Assembly (NCBI GenBank): GCA_900545865.1
Contig: URAN01000005.1
Span: 18,508-82,507, forward strand
From: an uncultured Eubacteriales bacterium
GTDB taxonomy: Bacteria; Bacillota; Clostridia; Monoglobales; Monoglobaceae
Length of the DNA: 64,000 bases
Direction: 5' to 3'
The notes below the pieces were generated by a model. The model saw only the letters and a list, made by a program, of their open reading frames with translations. It was not told where the DNA came from and made no database searches. The position numbers and the translations under genes were made by a program. This document shows, one piece after another, positions 8,273 to 16,278 of the stretch. How positions within the stretch are numbered: the stretch's first letter is position 1; each line of letters starts with the position of its first letter.

Positions 8273-9055
8273 ATGATGAGTCAGAATAACTCGAATGAAA
8301 CTATTGCTATACAAAAAGCAAGAGGAATAATTGAAAAAATCAATGCAGTCGAAGAATTTGATCCTACTCCACTTGCTGTGGATTATACGGATTTGAAAAC
8401 AGGCGAAACAATGAAGCGCCTGCCCGTTATGATTCAGATTGCATGGTTCAAGCTTAAATATCCTGAAAGCAAAATTGCCGTTCAGGTAACGAAAGAAAAG
8501 GAGTATTTTGTTGCAAAGGCGAGAATATATGCAAATTATAAGGATCCGGTGGATTGCTATCTTTCCGAAGCGTCGGCATCGCGGACATATTCCGAAGAAA
8601 ATCCGTCAGTTTCTCCGAGAGAGTGGGCGCAGACAGCAGCAATCGGCATTGCACTTCGCAATGCCGGGTTCGGTTTGCAGTTTCAAATTGCCGGTGAAGT
8701 CTTTGATTCGATTACTCCGAATGAATTTGAACAAACTCCGGCAAAACAGAGTGATACTCAAAACGATCTCGCAAGCACAGAGAGTACGGGTCCCGAGACC
8801 GATTCATCACAGAACCCGGAAAGTGAGTATACTGCTGAAGATTATACGGCAGAACTGACCGATGAGGAAAAGCTTGAAAAAGCATATCAGACACTATGCC
8901 CTATAACAAAATACAGCGGTAAAACCTTGGCGGAAGTTCTTACGGTAGATCCTCATGCTCTGGTGTGGGTTGCAAACAAATACAAAGGCAATCCGGAAAT
9001 CAGCGAGGCTGCAAAGTTGATATGCGAGCATGCGCTGAGCGAAAATAATGAATAA
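8273..9055 (+). CDS. Probable single-strand annealing protein (Rad52/ERF-like)
   Basis: This 260-residue protein pairs with the YqaJ exonuclease upstream. Residues 45-140 (VMIQIAWFKLKYPESKIAVQ ... VAKARIYAN ... WAQTAAIGIALRNAGFG) match the layout of Rad52-like phage annealing proteins, in which an alpha/beta core ends in a conserved AAIGxAL-xxGFG helix. An acidic, Ser/Thr-rich linker (155-200) leads to a C-terminal segment, ITKYSGKTLAEVL ... LVWVANKY, of the type often found at the end of such proteins (compare DUF3820). The family call is inference from pattern and neighbours; a profile search with RecT, ERF, Sak and Rad52 models would settle it. Confidence 0.6.
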   Translation: MMSQNNSNETIAIQKARGIIEKINAVEEFDPTPLAVDYTDLKTGETMKRLPVMIQIAWFKLKYPESKIAVQVTKEKEYFVAKARIYANYKDPVDCYLSEASASRTYSEENPSVSPREWAQTAAIGIALRNAGFGLQFQIAGEVFDSITPNEFEQTPAKQSDTQNDLASTESTGPETDSSQNPESEYTAEDYTAELTDEEKLEKAYQTLCPITKYSGKTLAEVLTVDPHALVWVANKYKGNPEISEAAKLICEHALSENNE

Positions 9056-9070
9056 AGCAAGTCAAAATAC

Positions 9071-9093
9071 GAGGGTGGCATTATGCCACTCTC
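9071..9093 (+). promoter_or_regulatory. Hairpin before primase-like gene
   Basis: GAGGGTGGC pairs with GCCACTCTC around ATTAT (one wobble), placed just upstream of the GAAAGGAGG ribosome-binding site of the next gene. There is no T-tract, so it is more likely an mRNA stability or translation element than a terminator. Confidence 0.45.
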
Positions 9094-9108
9094 GGAAAGG
9101 AGGACGAA

Positions 9109-10179
9109 ATGAGACGATTCAGTATGCTTGAGGTTATATCCATACTCGGATTGCCTATGCCGCGAAACGGACGCAGCTCATATAATATAAGCTGCCCATA
9201 TTGCGACACAAAACCAAAGCAAAAGCATTTGAATATTAACCTAAAAAAAGAGGTTTACAGATGCCCAAAATGTGGCGAACACGGCGGTATTTTTGATTTA
9301 TACTCATTGCTTTCGGGCGTGCCGAGAGATAAGGTTCTTGATGACCTTATAAATCGAACAGAGCCGCATGAAAAAACAGAGCATAAACCAAAGTATATTG
9401 GCTCGGTGGATATTCCGGATTTGGAAAGTCCTCTTGCTGATGTTGAAACGCGACATCTGGTATATTCTTCGCTGTTGTCTAAACTGACATTGGCGTCCAA
9501 TCACAAGGAGAATTTGCTTAATCGCGGATTAAATGAAGATGTCATTGCACGACTGGGTTACAAATCTACTCCGGCTATCGGTATGACAGCAATAGCAAAA
9601 AAGATTGCAGATGAAGGATTGAACCCTTCAGGTGTTCCCGGTTTTTATCGGTTAGATAACAATGATTGGACCTTTGTGAACGAACAAAGAGGAATTTTAA
9701 TTCCGGTCTGCGATGAGCATAGAAAAATTCAAGCGATGCAAATACGGCGTGATAATGTTCAAAAAAGAAAGTTCCGTTGGTTTTCCAGTGTGGATAGAAA
9801 AGACGGACGGCATGCTGAAGGCTGGACTCATATTGCAGGTCCGATACGCTCTCTTATGCTGATAACGGAAGGGCCTATGAAAGCCGATATTATTCACGAG
9901 CTTTCAGGTCATTCTGTTATTGCTATACCGGGAGTTAATTCACTGACTCAGCTGAAGGATACGATTATAAGACTTCGTGAACTCGGCATCAGAGAACTTA
10001 TGACTGCTTTTGATATGGATTATCTTACAAATCCGAATGTTCAAAAAGCCTTCGCAGATTTATCATCACTTCTTGGTGAAATCGGTATTCCATTCGGAAC
10101 ATATCTATGGAATCCCGAATACAAGGGGCTTGATGATTATATGCACGCTTTTCTTATGCGTTTTAATAAATCCGAGTAA
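9109..10179 (+). CDS. CHC2 zinc-finger / Toprim primase-like protein (DUF3854 type)
   Basis: This 356-residue protein begins with a zinc ribbon (CPYCDTKPK ... YRCPKCGEHGGIFDLYSL, residues 24-65) typical of DnaG-type CHC2 domains. Residues 240-345 form a Toprim-like domain: LITEGPMKADI (catalytic Glu), VIAIPGVNS, a DxD motif AFDMD, and KGLDDYM at the end, as in DUF3854 primase-like proteins of phages and conjugative elements. It probably makes primers for element replication after transfer. It is the last gene of the 3440-10179 operon. Confidence 0.8.
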   Translation: MRRFSMLEVISILGLPMPRNGRSSYNISCPYCDTKPKQKHLNINLKKEVYRCPKCGEHGGIFDLYSLLSGVPRDKVLDDLINRTEPHEKTEHKPKYIGSVDIPDLESPLADVETRHLVYSSLLSKLTLASNHKENLLNRGLNEDVIARLGYKSTPAIGMTAIAKKIADEGLNPSGVPGFYRLDNNDWTFVNEQRGILIPVCDEHRKIQAMQIRRDNVQKRKFRWFSSVDRKDGRHAEGWTHIAGPIRSLMLITEGPMKADIIHELSGHSVIAIPGVNSLTQLKDTIIRLRELGIRELMTAFDMDYLTNPNVQKAFADLSSLLGEIGIPFGTYLWNPEYKGLDDYMHAFLMRFNKSE

Positions 10180-10228
10180 AAGTTGCATTTATCCCGAGGT
10201 TGGTGTATAATTACGGTAGGTGATGATT

Positions 10229-10438
10229 ATGATAAAAATTACGGTTGAAGAACTGAAATCGGATTTTGATAAGTTTTTTCATATGGTTCAATGCGGTGAG
10301 AAAATTATCATTGTTTCCGAAAAATCAATTCCTATACTTCTTTCTTCGTGCGGCAGTATTTCGGATTCGGTTACAGGCGTTCTTGCCAACGACTATGATG
10401 ATAAGGAACTTATGAAAGAAAAATACAACAAAGAGTAA
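10229..10438 (+). CDS. Phd/YefM-like antitoxin, apparently without a toxin
   Basis: This 69-residue protein has start ATG 10229 after TAGGTG; GTG 10220 and ATG 10223 are alternatives. The N-terminal half (ITVEELKSDFDKFFHMVQCGEKIIIV) follows the Phd fold pattern of helix, helix, then a strand that begins GExIxI. The C-terminal segment VTGVLANDYDDKELMKEKY resembles the toxin-binding tail of Phd/YefM antitoxins. A terminator follows and only a short broken frame lies beyond, so no RelE/Doc/PIN toxin is visible. Confidence 0.6.
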   Translation: MIKITVEELKSDFDKFFHMVQCGEKIIIVSEKSIPILLSSCGSISDSVTGVLANDYDDKELMKEKYNKE

Positions 10439-10474
10439 ATTACTGTCAATGGATTGATATCCTAAGTTTGCTTT

Positions 10475-10506
10475 TAAGAGGTGGGTGATATGCTCGCCTC
10501 TTTTTT
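10475..10506 (+). terminator. Intrinsic terminator after Phd-like gene
   Basis: AAGAGGTG pairs with CGCCTCTT and runs into six T residues. Confidence 0.8.
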
Positions 10507-10519
10507 ATATGTATTTTAA

Positions 10520-10687
10520 CGAAAATATGATTGGGAAAAGGTTGAAGAATTTATTCGCAAGTTAATAGATGAAAAGCTGTCTTCTGTGCAGGTTTCTAAT
10601 GAAATCGGGATGGAGATTGAGAAAATAGACAAGGAAAGTTTAGAGGAAGATGTTGCAAGAATGCTTGAAAATATAAATTTGTTTTAA
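10520..10687 (+). pseudogene. Gene remnant encoding an acidic C-terminal fragment
   Basis: A 55-codon open frame without a usable start follows an in-frame TAA at 10517. The translation (YDWEKVEEFIRKLIDEKL ... MLENINLF) is a plausible amphipathic helical C-terminus, so this looks like the 3' end of a gene whose 5' part has been lost. The family is not recognised. Confidence 0.4.
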
Positions 10688-10693
10688 CGCTTA

Positions 10694-10731
10694 ACAGATA
10701 AGTCTACTGCATTGACAGTAGACTTATCTGT
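10694..10731. terminator. Perfect 16-bp inverted repeat, probable bidirectional terminator
   Basis: ACAGATAAGTCTACTG (10694-10709) and its exact complement (10716-10731) flank a 6-base loop. A CTTTT run follows on the plus strand. It isolates the XRE regulator gene from upstream transcription. Confidence 0.6.
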
Positions 10732-10854
10732 CTTTTCAAGCATTTTATATGTTAAATATAGCTTAAATTCTACTGACAGAGCATAAATCCGCTTTATACT
10801 TTCTTCAAAATTACGGTCTGTTATAGTAAAATATATTATGAGGAGATGAACAAA

Positions 10855-11202
10855 ATGGATTATGTAGTTTTTGGTGAAAATGTTAGAAGGTATAGAAAGC
10901 TTGCAAATATGACTCAAGAAAGCCTTGCCGAAATGTGCGAATGCAGTATAGGTCATATCGGGCATATAGAAAACGGAAATAATAAGCCGAGTTTGGATAT
11001 TGCAGTTAAAATTGCAAATTCATTGGGTGTTACGATAGATCAGTTGATGGTTGAAAATTATTTGTACCCGGAAAAAGTGTATCTGAACGAGGTTGCAGAT
11101 ATTATAAATACTTTCCCTGTCAAGGAACGGATTGTTGTGTGTGAAAGTATTAAGAATATTGTTGAATCAGTGGATTATATTATACACAGCAAAAAAAGAT
11201 GA
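10855..11202 (+). CDS. XRE-family transcriptional regulator
   Basis: I take ATG 10855, spaced 9 bases from GAGGAG, over ATG 10846, which touches that site. The 115-residue protein has an HTH_3 domain in residues 5-62 (FGENVRRYRKLANMTQESLA ... CSIGHIGHIENGNNKPSLD ... IANSLGVTIDQLM) and a short helical C-terminal part. It is a DNA-binding, lambda-repressor-like regulator, probably controlling element genes. It stands alone between a strong inverted repeat and a terminator at 11309. Confidence 0.88.
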   Translation: MDYVVFGENVRRYRKLANMTQESLAEMCECSIGHIGHIENGNNKPSLDIAVKIANSLGVTIDQLMVENYLYPEKVYLNEVADIINTFPVKERIVVCESIKNIVESVDYIIHSKKR

Positions 11203-11308
11203 GGGAAATTAAATATGTTGAGGAGATGTTGCTAACAGAAAAATAACATTATGCTTGTTATTATATAAAGGCCTTACATATGTTACCTTGGCTTTTTATT
11301 GCCTTTTG

Positions 11309-11346
11309 CGACTATGTTGCGTTCATACGCAATATGGTCGTTTTTT
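11309..11346 (+). terminator. Intrinsic terminator after XRE regulator
   Basis: A 14-bp stem (CGACTATGTTGCGT with ACGCAATATGGTCG, two G-T wobbles) with TCAT loop is followed by six T residues. Confidence 0.88.
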
Positions 11347-11424
11347 ATTTTATTGCAAAGGGGGTGATTCCGATGTTCTGATCCCTGTGATTACAAGCGG
11401 TACTTATGAAATTAAAAATCACAG

Positions 11425-11441
11425 CATACCATCGTGGTATG
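11425..11441. promoter_or_regulatory. Short inverted repeat upstream of sigma-like gene
   Basis: CATACCA and TGGTATG are separated by TCG, and a related half-site, TGGTATGCC, follows at about 11459. It could be an operator or an mRNA hairpin for the sigma-like gene 40 bases downstream. Confidence 0.35.
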
Positions 11442-11483
11442 TTGTATCCCTGCTATGGTGGTATGCCAAACGGAGGTATAGCA

Positions 11484-11894
11484 ATGCACCATACAGAGGA
11501 ATACAAAAATCACGATGAACTGAAAGGCAGATTTACGGTTTGGCTTGAAAAGGTTGTCAGAAACGCAAAAATCAATTACATAAAAAGACTCAAAAGGCAA
11601 CCTCCTACTCTATATCTGGAAGAAATACCGGAATCAGCATTACCGGCACAGAATTTAGCCGCCGATGCATATACGAAATCAGAATTTGAGTTTGAGGAAG
11701 AAAGACTTGCAGAGGCTTTTTCAAAGCTGCCGCTTATGCGTAAACGCATCCTGACTATGTTATTTGTAGAAAACATAGGTCCGGATGAAATATCAAAAAA
11801 TCTAAACTGTTCACCGCAATATGTCTATAACCAGAGATATAAGGCATTGAAAGCTTTGAGGAATGAGCTTGATAAGGACGGTGAGCAGTCATGA
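11484..11894 (+). CDS. Mobile-element sigma-70-like factor
   Basis: The start is ATG 11484 after CGGAGG; the in-frame ATG at 11406 has no ribosome-binding site. The 136-residue protein carries an N-terminal region-2-like helix and, in residues 75-130, a sigma region-4 HTH (LAEAFSKLPLMRKRILTMLF ... GPDEISKNLNCSPQYVYNQR). It resembles the Tn916 Orf7-type sigma-like regulators of conjugative elements. Its stop overlaps the next start (ATGA). Confidence 0.8.
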   Translation: MHHTEEYKNHDELKGRFTVWLEKVVRNAKINYIKRLKRQPPTLYLEEIPESALPAQNLAADAYTKSEFEFEEERLAEAFSKLPLMRKRILTMLFVENIGPDEISKNLNCSPQYVYNQRYKALKALRNELDKDGEQS

Positions 11895-12082
11895 CCAATA
11901 TCGAATTTAAAAACATACTGACGGCAGCAGTTGCCGGAGAACATTATGCGCTTGAAATAATACTGGAACACTATTCTCCGCTTATCAACCGGTATTCTGT
12001 CATTGACGGAAAGCTTGATGAGGATCTGAGACAGTATATTCTGATGCATATAGCTTTAAACATTGGTAAGTTCTCCATTTAA
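11891..12082 (+). CDS. Tn916-type helix-turn-helix protein (HTH_16-like)
   Basis: This 63-residue protein is coupled by a 4-base overlap to the sigma-like gene. The sequence (FKNILTAAVAGEHYALEIIL ... YSPLINRYS ... LDEDLRQYILMHI) matches the small HTH_16 proteins that accompany the sigma-like gene in Tn916/Tn1549-related elements. It probably acts with the sigma-like factor in controlling excision or transfer. Confidence 0.75.
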   Translation: MTNIEFKNILTAAVAGEHYALEIILEHYSPLINRYSVIDGKLDEDLRQYILMHIALNIGKFSI

Positions 12083-12086
12083 CGCA

Positions 12087-12112
12087 GAGCAGCTCTCGTA
12101 AGAGGGCTGCTC
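12087..12112 (+). terminator. Hairpin terminator after sigma/HTH pair
   Basis: GAGCAGCTCTC pairs with GAGGGCTGCTC around GTAA. The T-tract is weak (ACTTTT), so termination may be partial. Confidence 0.6.
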
Positions 12113-12200
12113 AAACTTTTGAAAAATTTTTTCTAATACCGATTAGATTATATAAAAAGCCGTTGTTCTTATAGGTGAAGACATCTCCTGATCTTTGAAA

Positions 12201-12410
12201 ACAGAATATTGTCCGAACCGATACATTCTTCTGTTGATAGCGGCTATCCGTTTGCCCGGCAAGCAGAACCAAGAGTAATAATATACGGGTTGCAACCGTA
12301 TTTCGCCATGACGCAACAGGAGGTATAATGATACTTCTGTAAAACGCAGCTCGGCCACAGTGAAGGCAGAGAGATGAAATTTCTATGGACTCGCAAGCTA
12401 CGAGCGTCGG
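12201..12410 (+). ncRNA. Hairpin-rich noncoding stretch, candidate structured RNA
   Basis: The 400 bases between 12083 and 12482 contain no credible gene. In order they hold inverted repeats ACAGAA/TTCTGT (12201/12229), GATAG/CTATC (12236/12244), TTGCC/GGCAA (12252/12258), TACGG/CCGTA (12284/12296) and CTCG/CGAG (12390/12401). This succession, directly before a small conserved mobile-element gene and the recombinase operon, suggests a structured RNA or a cis-acting DNA site of the element. I do not recognise an Rfam family. Confidence 0.35.
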
Positions 12411-12482
12411 GGAAGGAATTTTTGCATAAACACTGCACAAAAAGGAAACAATTAGATATGGTACAAGGAAGGTGAAACAATA

Positions 12483-12743
12483 ATGAGCAATACCAATAAT
12501 CCCATTTTAGGCAAGGATTATATTGATCGCTCAAAATTGAAGGATATTAAAGATATTGAGATTGATACCTCAATTCCTTGCAAAGAGCGAATCAAGAAAT
12601 ATGTCGAACAAATCGGCAATCCGTACTGTTATTTGGATAACGGCATTGTAGTTGAAATCGGGTACACAGATACGCAGGTTTCTCTGCAAGATCGACTTCT
12701 TGCATATGTCAGCAGTATAGGAAACAGGGGAAATTTGATTTAA
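12483..12743 (+). CDS. DUF6870-like small protein
   Basis: This 86-residue protein follows an AAGGAAGG site. Its layout (DYIDRSKLKDIKDIEIDTS, then KERIKKYVEQIGNPYC, then a V-EIGYTDTQVSLQDRLLAYV segment) matches the DUF6870 family found beside recombinases in Clostridia integrative elements. There is no known biochemical role. It sits 150 bases before the recombinase operon but outside it, because a consensus promoter intervenes. Confidence 0.7.
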   Translation: MSNTNNPILGKDYIDRSKLKDIKDIEIDTSIPCKERIKKYVEQIGNPYCYLDNGIVVEIGYTDTQVSLQDRLLAYVSSIGNRGNLI

Positions 12744-12774
12744 TCGGTAATGTTTGCAAAAGGCTGCGCCGGCA

Positions 12775-12803
12775 TTGACATTTTGCGTAAAAAGTGATAT
12801 AAT
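12775..12803 (+). promoter_or_regulatory. Consensus promoter of the recombinase operon
   Basis: TTGACA (12775-12780) and TATAAT (12798-12803) have exactly 17 bp between them. A perfect-consensus promoter implies that the recombinases are either constitutively made or held off by a repressor. Confidence 0.9.
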
Positions 12804-12890
12804 AAGTGCGGTTAATGAAATGACAAAATGCGTCATAGCGGTAGACACCGAAAACAAATTTCCTTGAAATAAAAGGAGGTTTGTTTTATT

Positions 12891-14555
12891 ATGTCTATAG
12901 TAAATGAAAAAACAACTTTGACAGAATATTTTGCAATTTTATATCTGCGCTTATCGAAAGAAGATAAATTGCGAATGTCAAAAACGGTTAGAGGAGAATA
13001 TGAAAGCGACAGTATCTCTAACCAAAGAAAACTGATATATAACTATCTTAAAAATTATCCTGAAATAACTGTTGTCGACGAAGCTTTTGATGACGGATAT
13101 ACGGGAACAAATTATGACCGTCCCGGATTCCACAAAGTTTTGGATGCCATTAAAGAAGGTCGTGTCAACTGCGTTATAGTCAAAGACTTATCGCGTCTTG
13201 GCAGAGAGTATATTGAAACAGGAAAATATCTTGAAATGATATTCCCTTCTTTCGGTGTACGATTTATTTCCATAAACGACGATGTTGACAGTGAAAACCC
13301 CAAAAACGGTGACGATATCATTATTCCGGTAAAAAACATTTTTAATGAATCATATTGCCGTGAATTATCAAAAAAACTGCGCAGACAATTTAAAATACAG
13401 CGCAGTAATGGTGAATTTCTGAGTGCTTTTGCCAGCTATGGCTATTTAAAATCTCCCGATGATAAGCATAAGCTTATTATTGATGATTATTCAGCCGAAG
13501 TTGTCAGAGGCATTTTTTCGTTAAAAGTTAAAGGGTACAGCCAACAAGCTATAGCAGATTATCTGAACGCAGAGCAAATTTTATCACCTGCCGAATATAA
13601 AAAGAATTTGGGACTTAAATACAAGTCCGGATTTCAGTCTTCGCAACAGGGTAAATGGAGCGCTGTTACAATTCGGAACATTCTGACTAATCAAGTGTAT
13701 ATCGGGACGCTGATACAAGGCAAACGCGGCACACCGAATTATAAAATCAAAAAAATGAGAATGCGTAAGGAAGAGGATTGGGTTGTCGTTGAAGGCAATC
13801 ATGATCCGATTATTGATCCGCTGACATTTTTCGGTGTACAAAAAATGCTGGAACGAGATACGCGAAAGTCGCCGGAGCAAGATACGGTATTTCCGTTATC
13901 GGGCGTGCTGTTTTGTCCCGATTGTAAAAGTCCTATGTGTCGGCGAAGCGTTTCTCGCGGAAATAAGAAATTCTTTTATTATGTATGTTCCAAAAATAAA
14001 AGCGGAAAAGGTTGCAGCAGTCATAGCTTTGAACAGGGAAAACTTGAACAAACCGTTTTGCATGCCATTGCAAAACAAATAGATGCGGTTATTGAATTAG
14101 ATAAGTTCGTAAAGGAAATCGGGAACAACAGTTTAATTGAAGCGAAAATTAAACGGCTGGACTTAATGATTACCCAAAAGAACAAGGAAATTGATGACTC
14201 TAAAGAATTTCGTATGAAACTTTATGAGGCGCTTAATGATGATTTGATTTCCCGCGAAGAATATGATAAAATGCGTAGCAAATATACAGCGAGGATTGCA
14301 GAGGCACAAAAAGTTACAGACGGTTATGAAACAGAACGCAGCAGATTAATTGAAGAAGGCTCGCAGGATAATAGCTGGATGCAGCAATTTATGAAGTTCA
14401 AAAATCTGTCAGAACTTTCAAGAGAGGTCGTGTTTACGCTCATAGATAAAGTTTTTGTGTATGAGCAGAAGCATATCAGAATTGAATTTAATTACCGCAA
14501 CGAATTTGAATACTGCCGACAAGTTATTGAAAATTCTTCAAAGGAGGTTGTATAA
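12891..14555 (+). CDS. Large serine recombinase 1
   Basis: This 554-residue protein has an N-terminal resolvase domain with catalytic Ser22 in YLRLSKED, and the conserved DDGYTGTNYDRPGF, VKDLSRLGREY and RRQF arginine motifs. Next come the recombinase domain (residues 175-310) and a zinc ribbon with CPDCKSPMC near 341 and a second Cys pair near 366-374. It ends in a long coiled coil and a C-terminal segment typical of the TndX/TnpX-like family. AGGAGG precedes the ATG. It is the first of three recombinases in one operon and probably shares the excision/integration job with them. Confidence 0.93.
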   Translation: MSIVNEKTTLTEYFAILYLRLSKEDKLRMSKTVRGEYESDSISNQRKLIYNYLKNYPEITVVDEAFDDGYTGTNYDRPGFHKVLDAIKEGRVNCVIVKDLSRLGREYIETGKYLEMIFPSFGVRFISINDDVDSENPKNGDDIIIPVKNIFNESYCRELSKKLRRQFKIQRSNGEFLSAFASYGYLKSPDDKHKLIIDDYSAEVVRGIFSLKVKGYSQQAIADYLNAEQILSPAEYKKNLGLKYKSGFQSSQQGKWSAVTIRNILTNQVYIGTLIQGKRGTPNYKIKKMRMRKEEDWVVVEGNHDPIIDPLTFFGVQKMLERDTRKSPEQDTVFPLSGVLFCPDCKSPMCRRSVSRGNKKFFYYVCSKNKSGKGCSSHSFEQGKLEQTVLHAIAKQIDAVIELDKFVKEIGNNSLIEAKIKRLDLMITQKNKEIDDSKEFRMKLYEALNDDLISREEYDKMRSKYTARIAEAQKVTDGYETERSRLIEEGSQDNSWMQQFMKFKNLSELSREVVFTLIDKVFVYEQKHIRIEFNYRNEFEYCRQVIENSSKEVV

Positions 14556-14556
14556 A

Positions 14557-16278
14557 ATGGCACGAAAAAGCAGAGCAAACGCTTTGTTTTCCGATGAGAT
14601 AACTATTACCGCGGCTCCACAGTTTCTTGCCGGGCAATATCTAAGACTTTCGGATGAAGATCGAGATGATCCCGTTCTGAACTCAATCGGCAATCAAGGA
14701 AAAATAATTGATAATTTTTTGAATACACATCAAGATGTAAAATTAGTTGACAGCTATATTGATAACGGCTTTTCCGGTATGAATTATAACAGACCGGAGT
14801 TTAAGCGTATGAAAGAAGATATCCTGTCCGGAAGAATAAACTGCGTTATTGTAAAAGATGTCTCACGACTCGGTCGTTTCTATATTACAACCAGTGAGTA
14901 TGTTGAAAGAATTTTCCCGGAACTGGGAATTCGTTTTATATGTGTCAATGATGAATATGACAGTGCTGTTGAAAACGCAGACAGTGCAGCTTTGTTAATG
15001 CCGCTGAAAATGATTATGAATGACTGCTATTCAAGAGATACGTCCAAGAAAATACGGTCGAGTATAACCGCTAAAATGAATGATGGAACTTTTCTGCCGT
15101 CTTCAGGCAGCATTCCCTATGGTTATATCCGAAATGCAGAAGCAAATACTTTCGATATTGATAAAGAGGTTGCTCCTGTCGTGAAAGAAATATTTGAAAT
15201 GCGTGCGGCCGGAAAAACTTTTAGCTGTATTGCAAATTCGTTAAATGACAGAGATGTAAATTCTCCCGGACGATTAAAGTATTTGAGAGGTCAAAGTCAT
15301 GATAAACGGTTTGAAACCGCCGGGTGGATTCGCGGAACAATACGAAAAATAACATCCGATCCTGTTTATTTGGGACATCGAATTCACGGAAAAGTAAAAA
15401 GAGATAAGATTTTAATGCCTAAAACCAGGCGTTCAAAGGAAGAATGGCAGATTTTAGAGAATATGCATCCTGCCATTATTTCGCAGGAACTTTTTGATGA
15501 GGTTCAAAAAGTAAACCAAAAAGAACAGGACAAGCGTAATTCTTTTGAAAAAAGAGCTGATCCGGAATATGATTATCGTTCCCTTTTTTACGACAAATTA
15601 TACTGTGCAGATTGTGGTAAAATAATGTCGTCGGGGAAAGGATGTGCAAGGCCGAATGCCAAGACACCGAGCAGAATATTTTTCGATTGCAGCGGATATC
15701 GTTATTCAAGGCATAAAGAGTGCAAAAGTCATTATATCCGACAGGAAACAATTATGCAAGCCATTGAAAATGCATTGAATCAGCAAGTTAAAATTTTGGT
15801 TGATGTTAGAAAGCTTGTTGATGATTTTCACTCTATGCCGGGCGTTATGCAATTCTCTTCCGGCGTTAATCAACATATGAAAAGTGTTATGAACAAAAAG
15901 CGAAATCTTGAACTCAAGATGGAACAATTACTTGTGGATTTGACAAATAGGATTGTTGATCGCAGTGATTATGACTATATGCACTCAAGATTTGAAGAAG
16001 AACACAGGAAACTATCGGACGAGATTATTAAATTACAAAAGGATTTAGACAGCATTGACACAATTGTAAATGATGCAAACAGATGGCTGAATGCTATGGA
16101 AGAATTTCAAAAGCTGCCTGTTATAGATCGTGCCACGCTGGATGTTTTGGTCGAAAAGATTTTGATTTATGACCGAACGCATGTTAAAATCATTCTTGCT
16201 TATTCCGATCCGTATATAAACGTTATGAACCAAATAAAGAGATTCGAGGTGAAATGTCATGCAGAGCAATCAGCTTGA
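14557..16278 (+). CDS. Large serine recombinase 2
   Basis: The start is ATG 14557, one base after the previous stop, with AAAGGAGG upstream; an earlier in-frame ATG lies inside recombinase 1. The 573-residue protein has catalytic Ser32 in YLRLSDED, then DNGFSGMNYNRPEF, VKDVSRLGRFY, the recombinase domain, a zinc ribbon (CADCGKIM near 349, then C and C spaced FDCSGYRYSRHKEC) and a coiled coil. It differs clearly from its two neighbours, so the three are old paralogs rather than a recent duplication. Confidence 0.93.
   Translation: MARKSRANALFSDEITITAAPQFLAGQYLRLSDEDRDDPVLNSIGNQGKIIDNFLNTHQDVKLVDSYIDNGFSGMNYNRPEFKRMKEDILSGRINCVIVKDVSRLGRFYITTSEYVERIFPELGIRFICVNDEYDSAVENADSAALLMPLKMIMNDCYSRDTSKKIRSSITAKMNDGTFLPSSGSIPYGYIRNAEANTFDIDKEVAPVVKEIFEMRAAGKTFSCIANSLNDRDVNSPGRLKYLRGQSHDKRFETAGWIRGTIRKITSDPVYLGHRIHGKVKRDKILMPKTRRSKEEWQILENMHPAIISQELFDEVQKVNQKEQDKRNSFEKRADPEYDYRSLFYDKLYCADCGKIMSSGKGCARPNAKTPSRIFFDCSGYRYSRHKECKSHYIRQETIMQAIENALNQQVKILVDVRKLVDDFHSMPGVMQFSSGVNQHMKSVMNKKRNLELKMEQLLVDLTNRIVDRSDYDYMHSRFEEEHRKLSDEIIKLQKDLDSIDTIVNDANRWLNAMEEFQKLPVIDRATLDVLVEKILIYDRTHVKIILAYSDPYINVMNQIKRFEVKCHAEQSA

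Noticed and set aside
12111..12440. A 109-codon minus-strand frame over the hairpin-rich segment
   Set aside because: There is no ribosome-binding site, low-quality composition, and it coincides with the inverted repeats; a noncoding explanation fits better.
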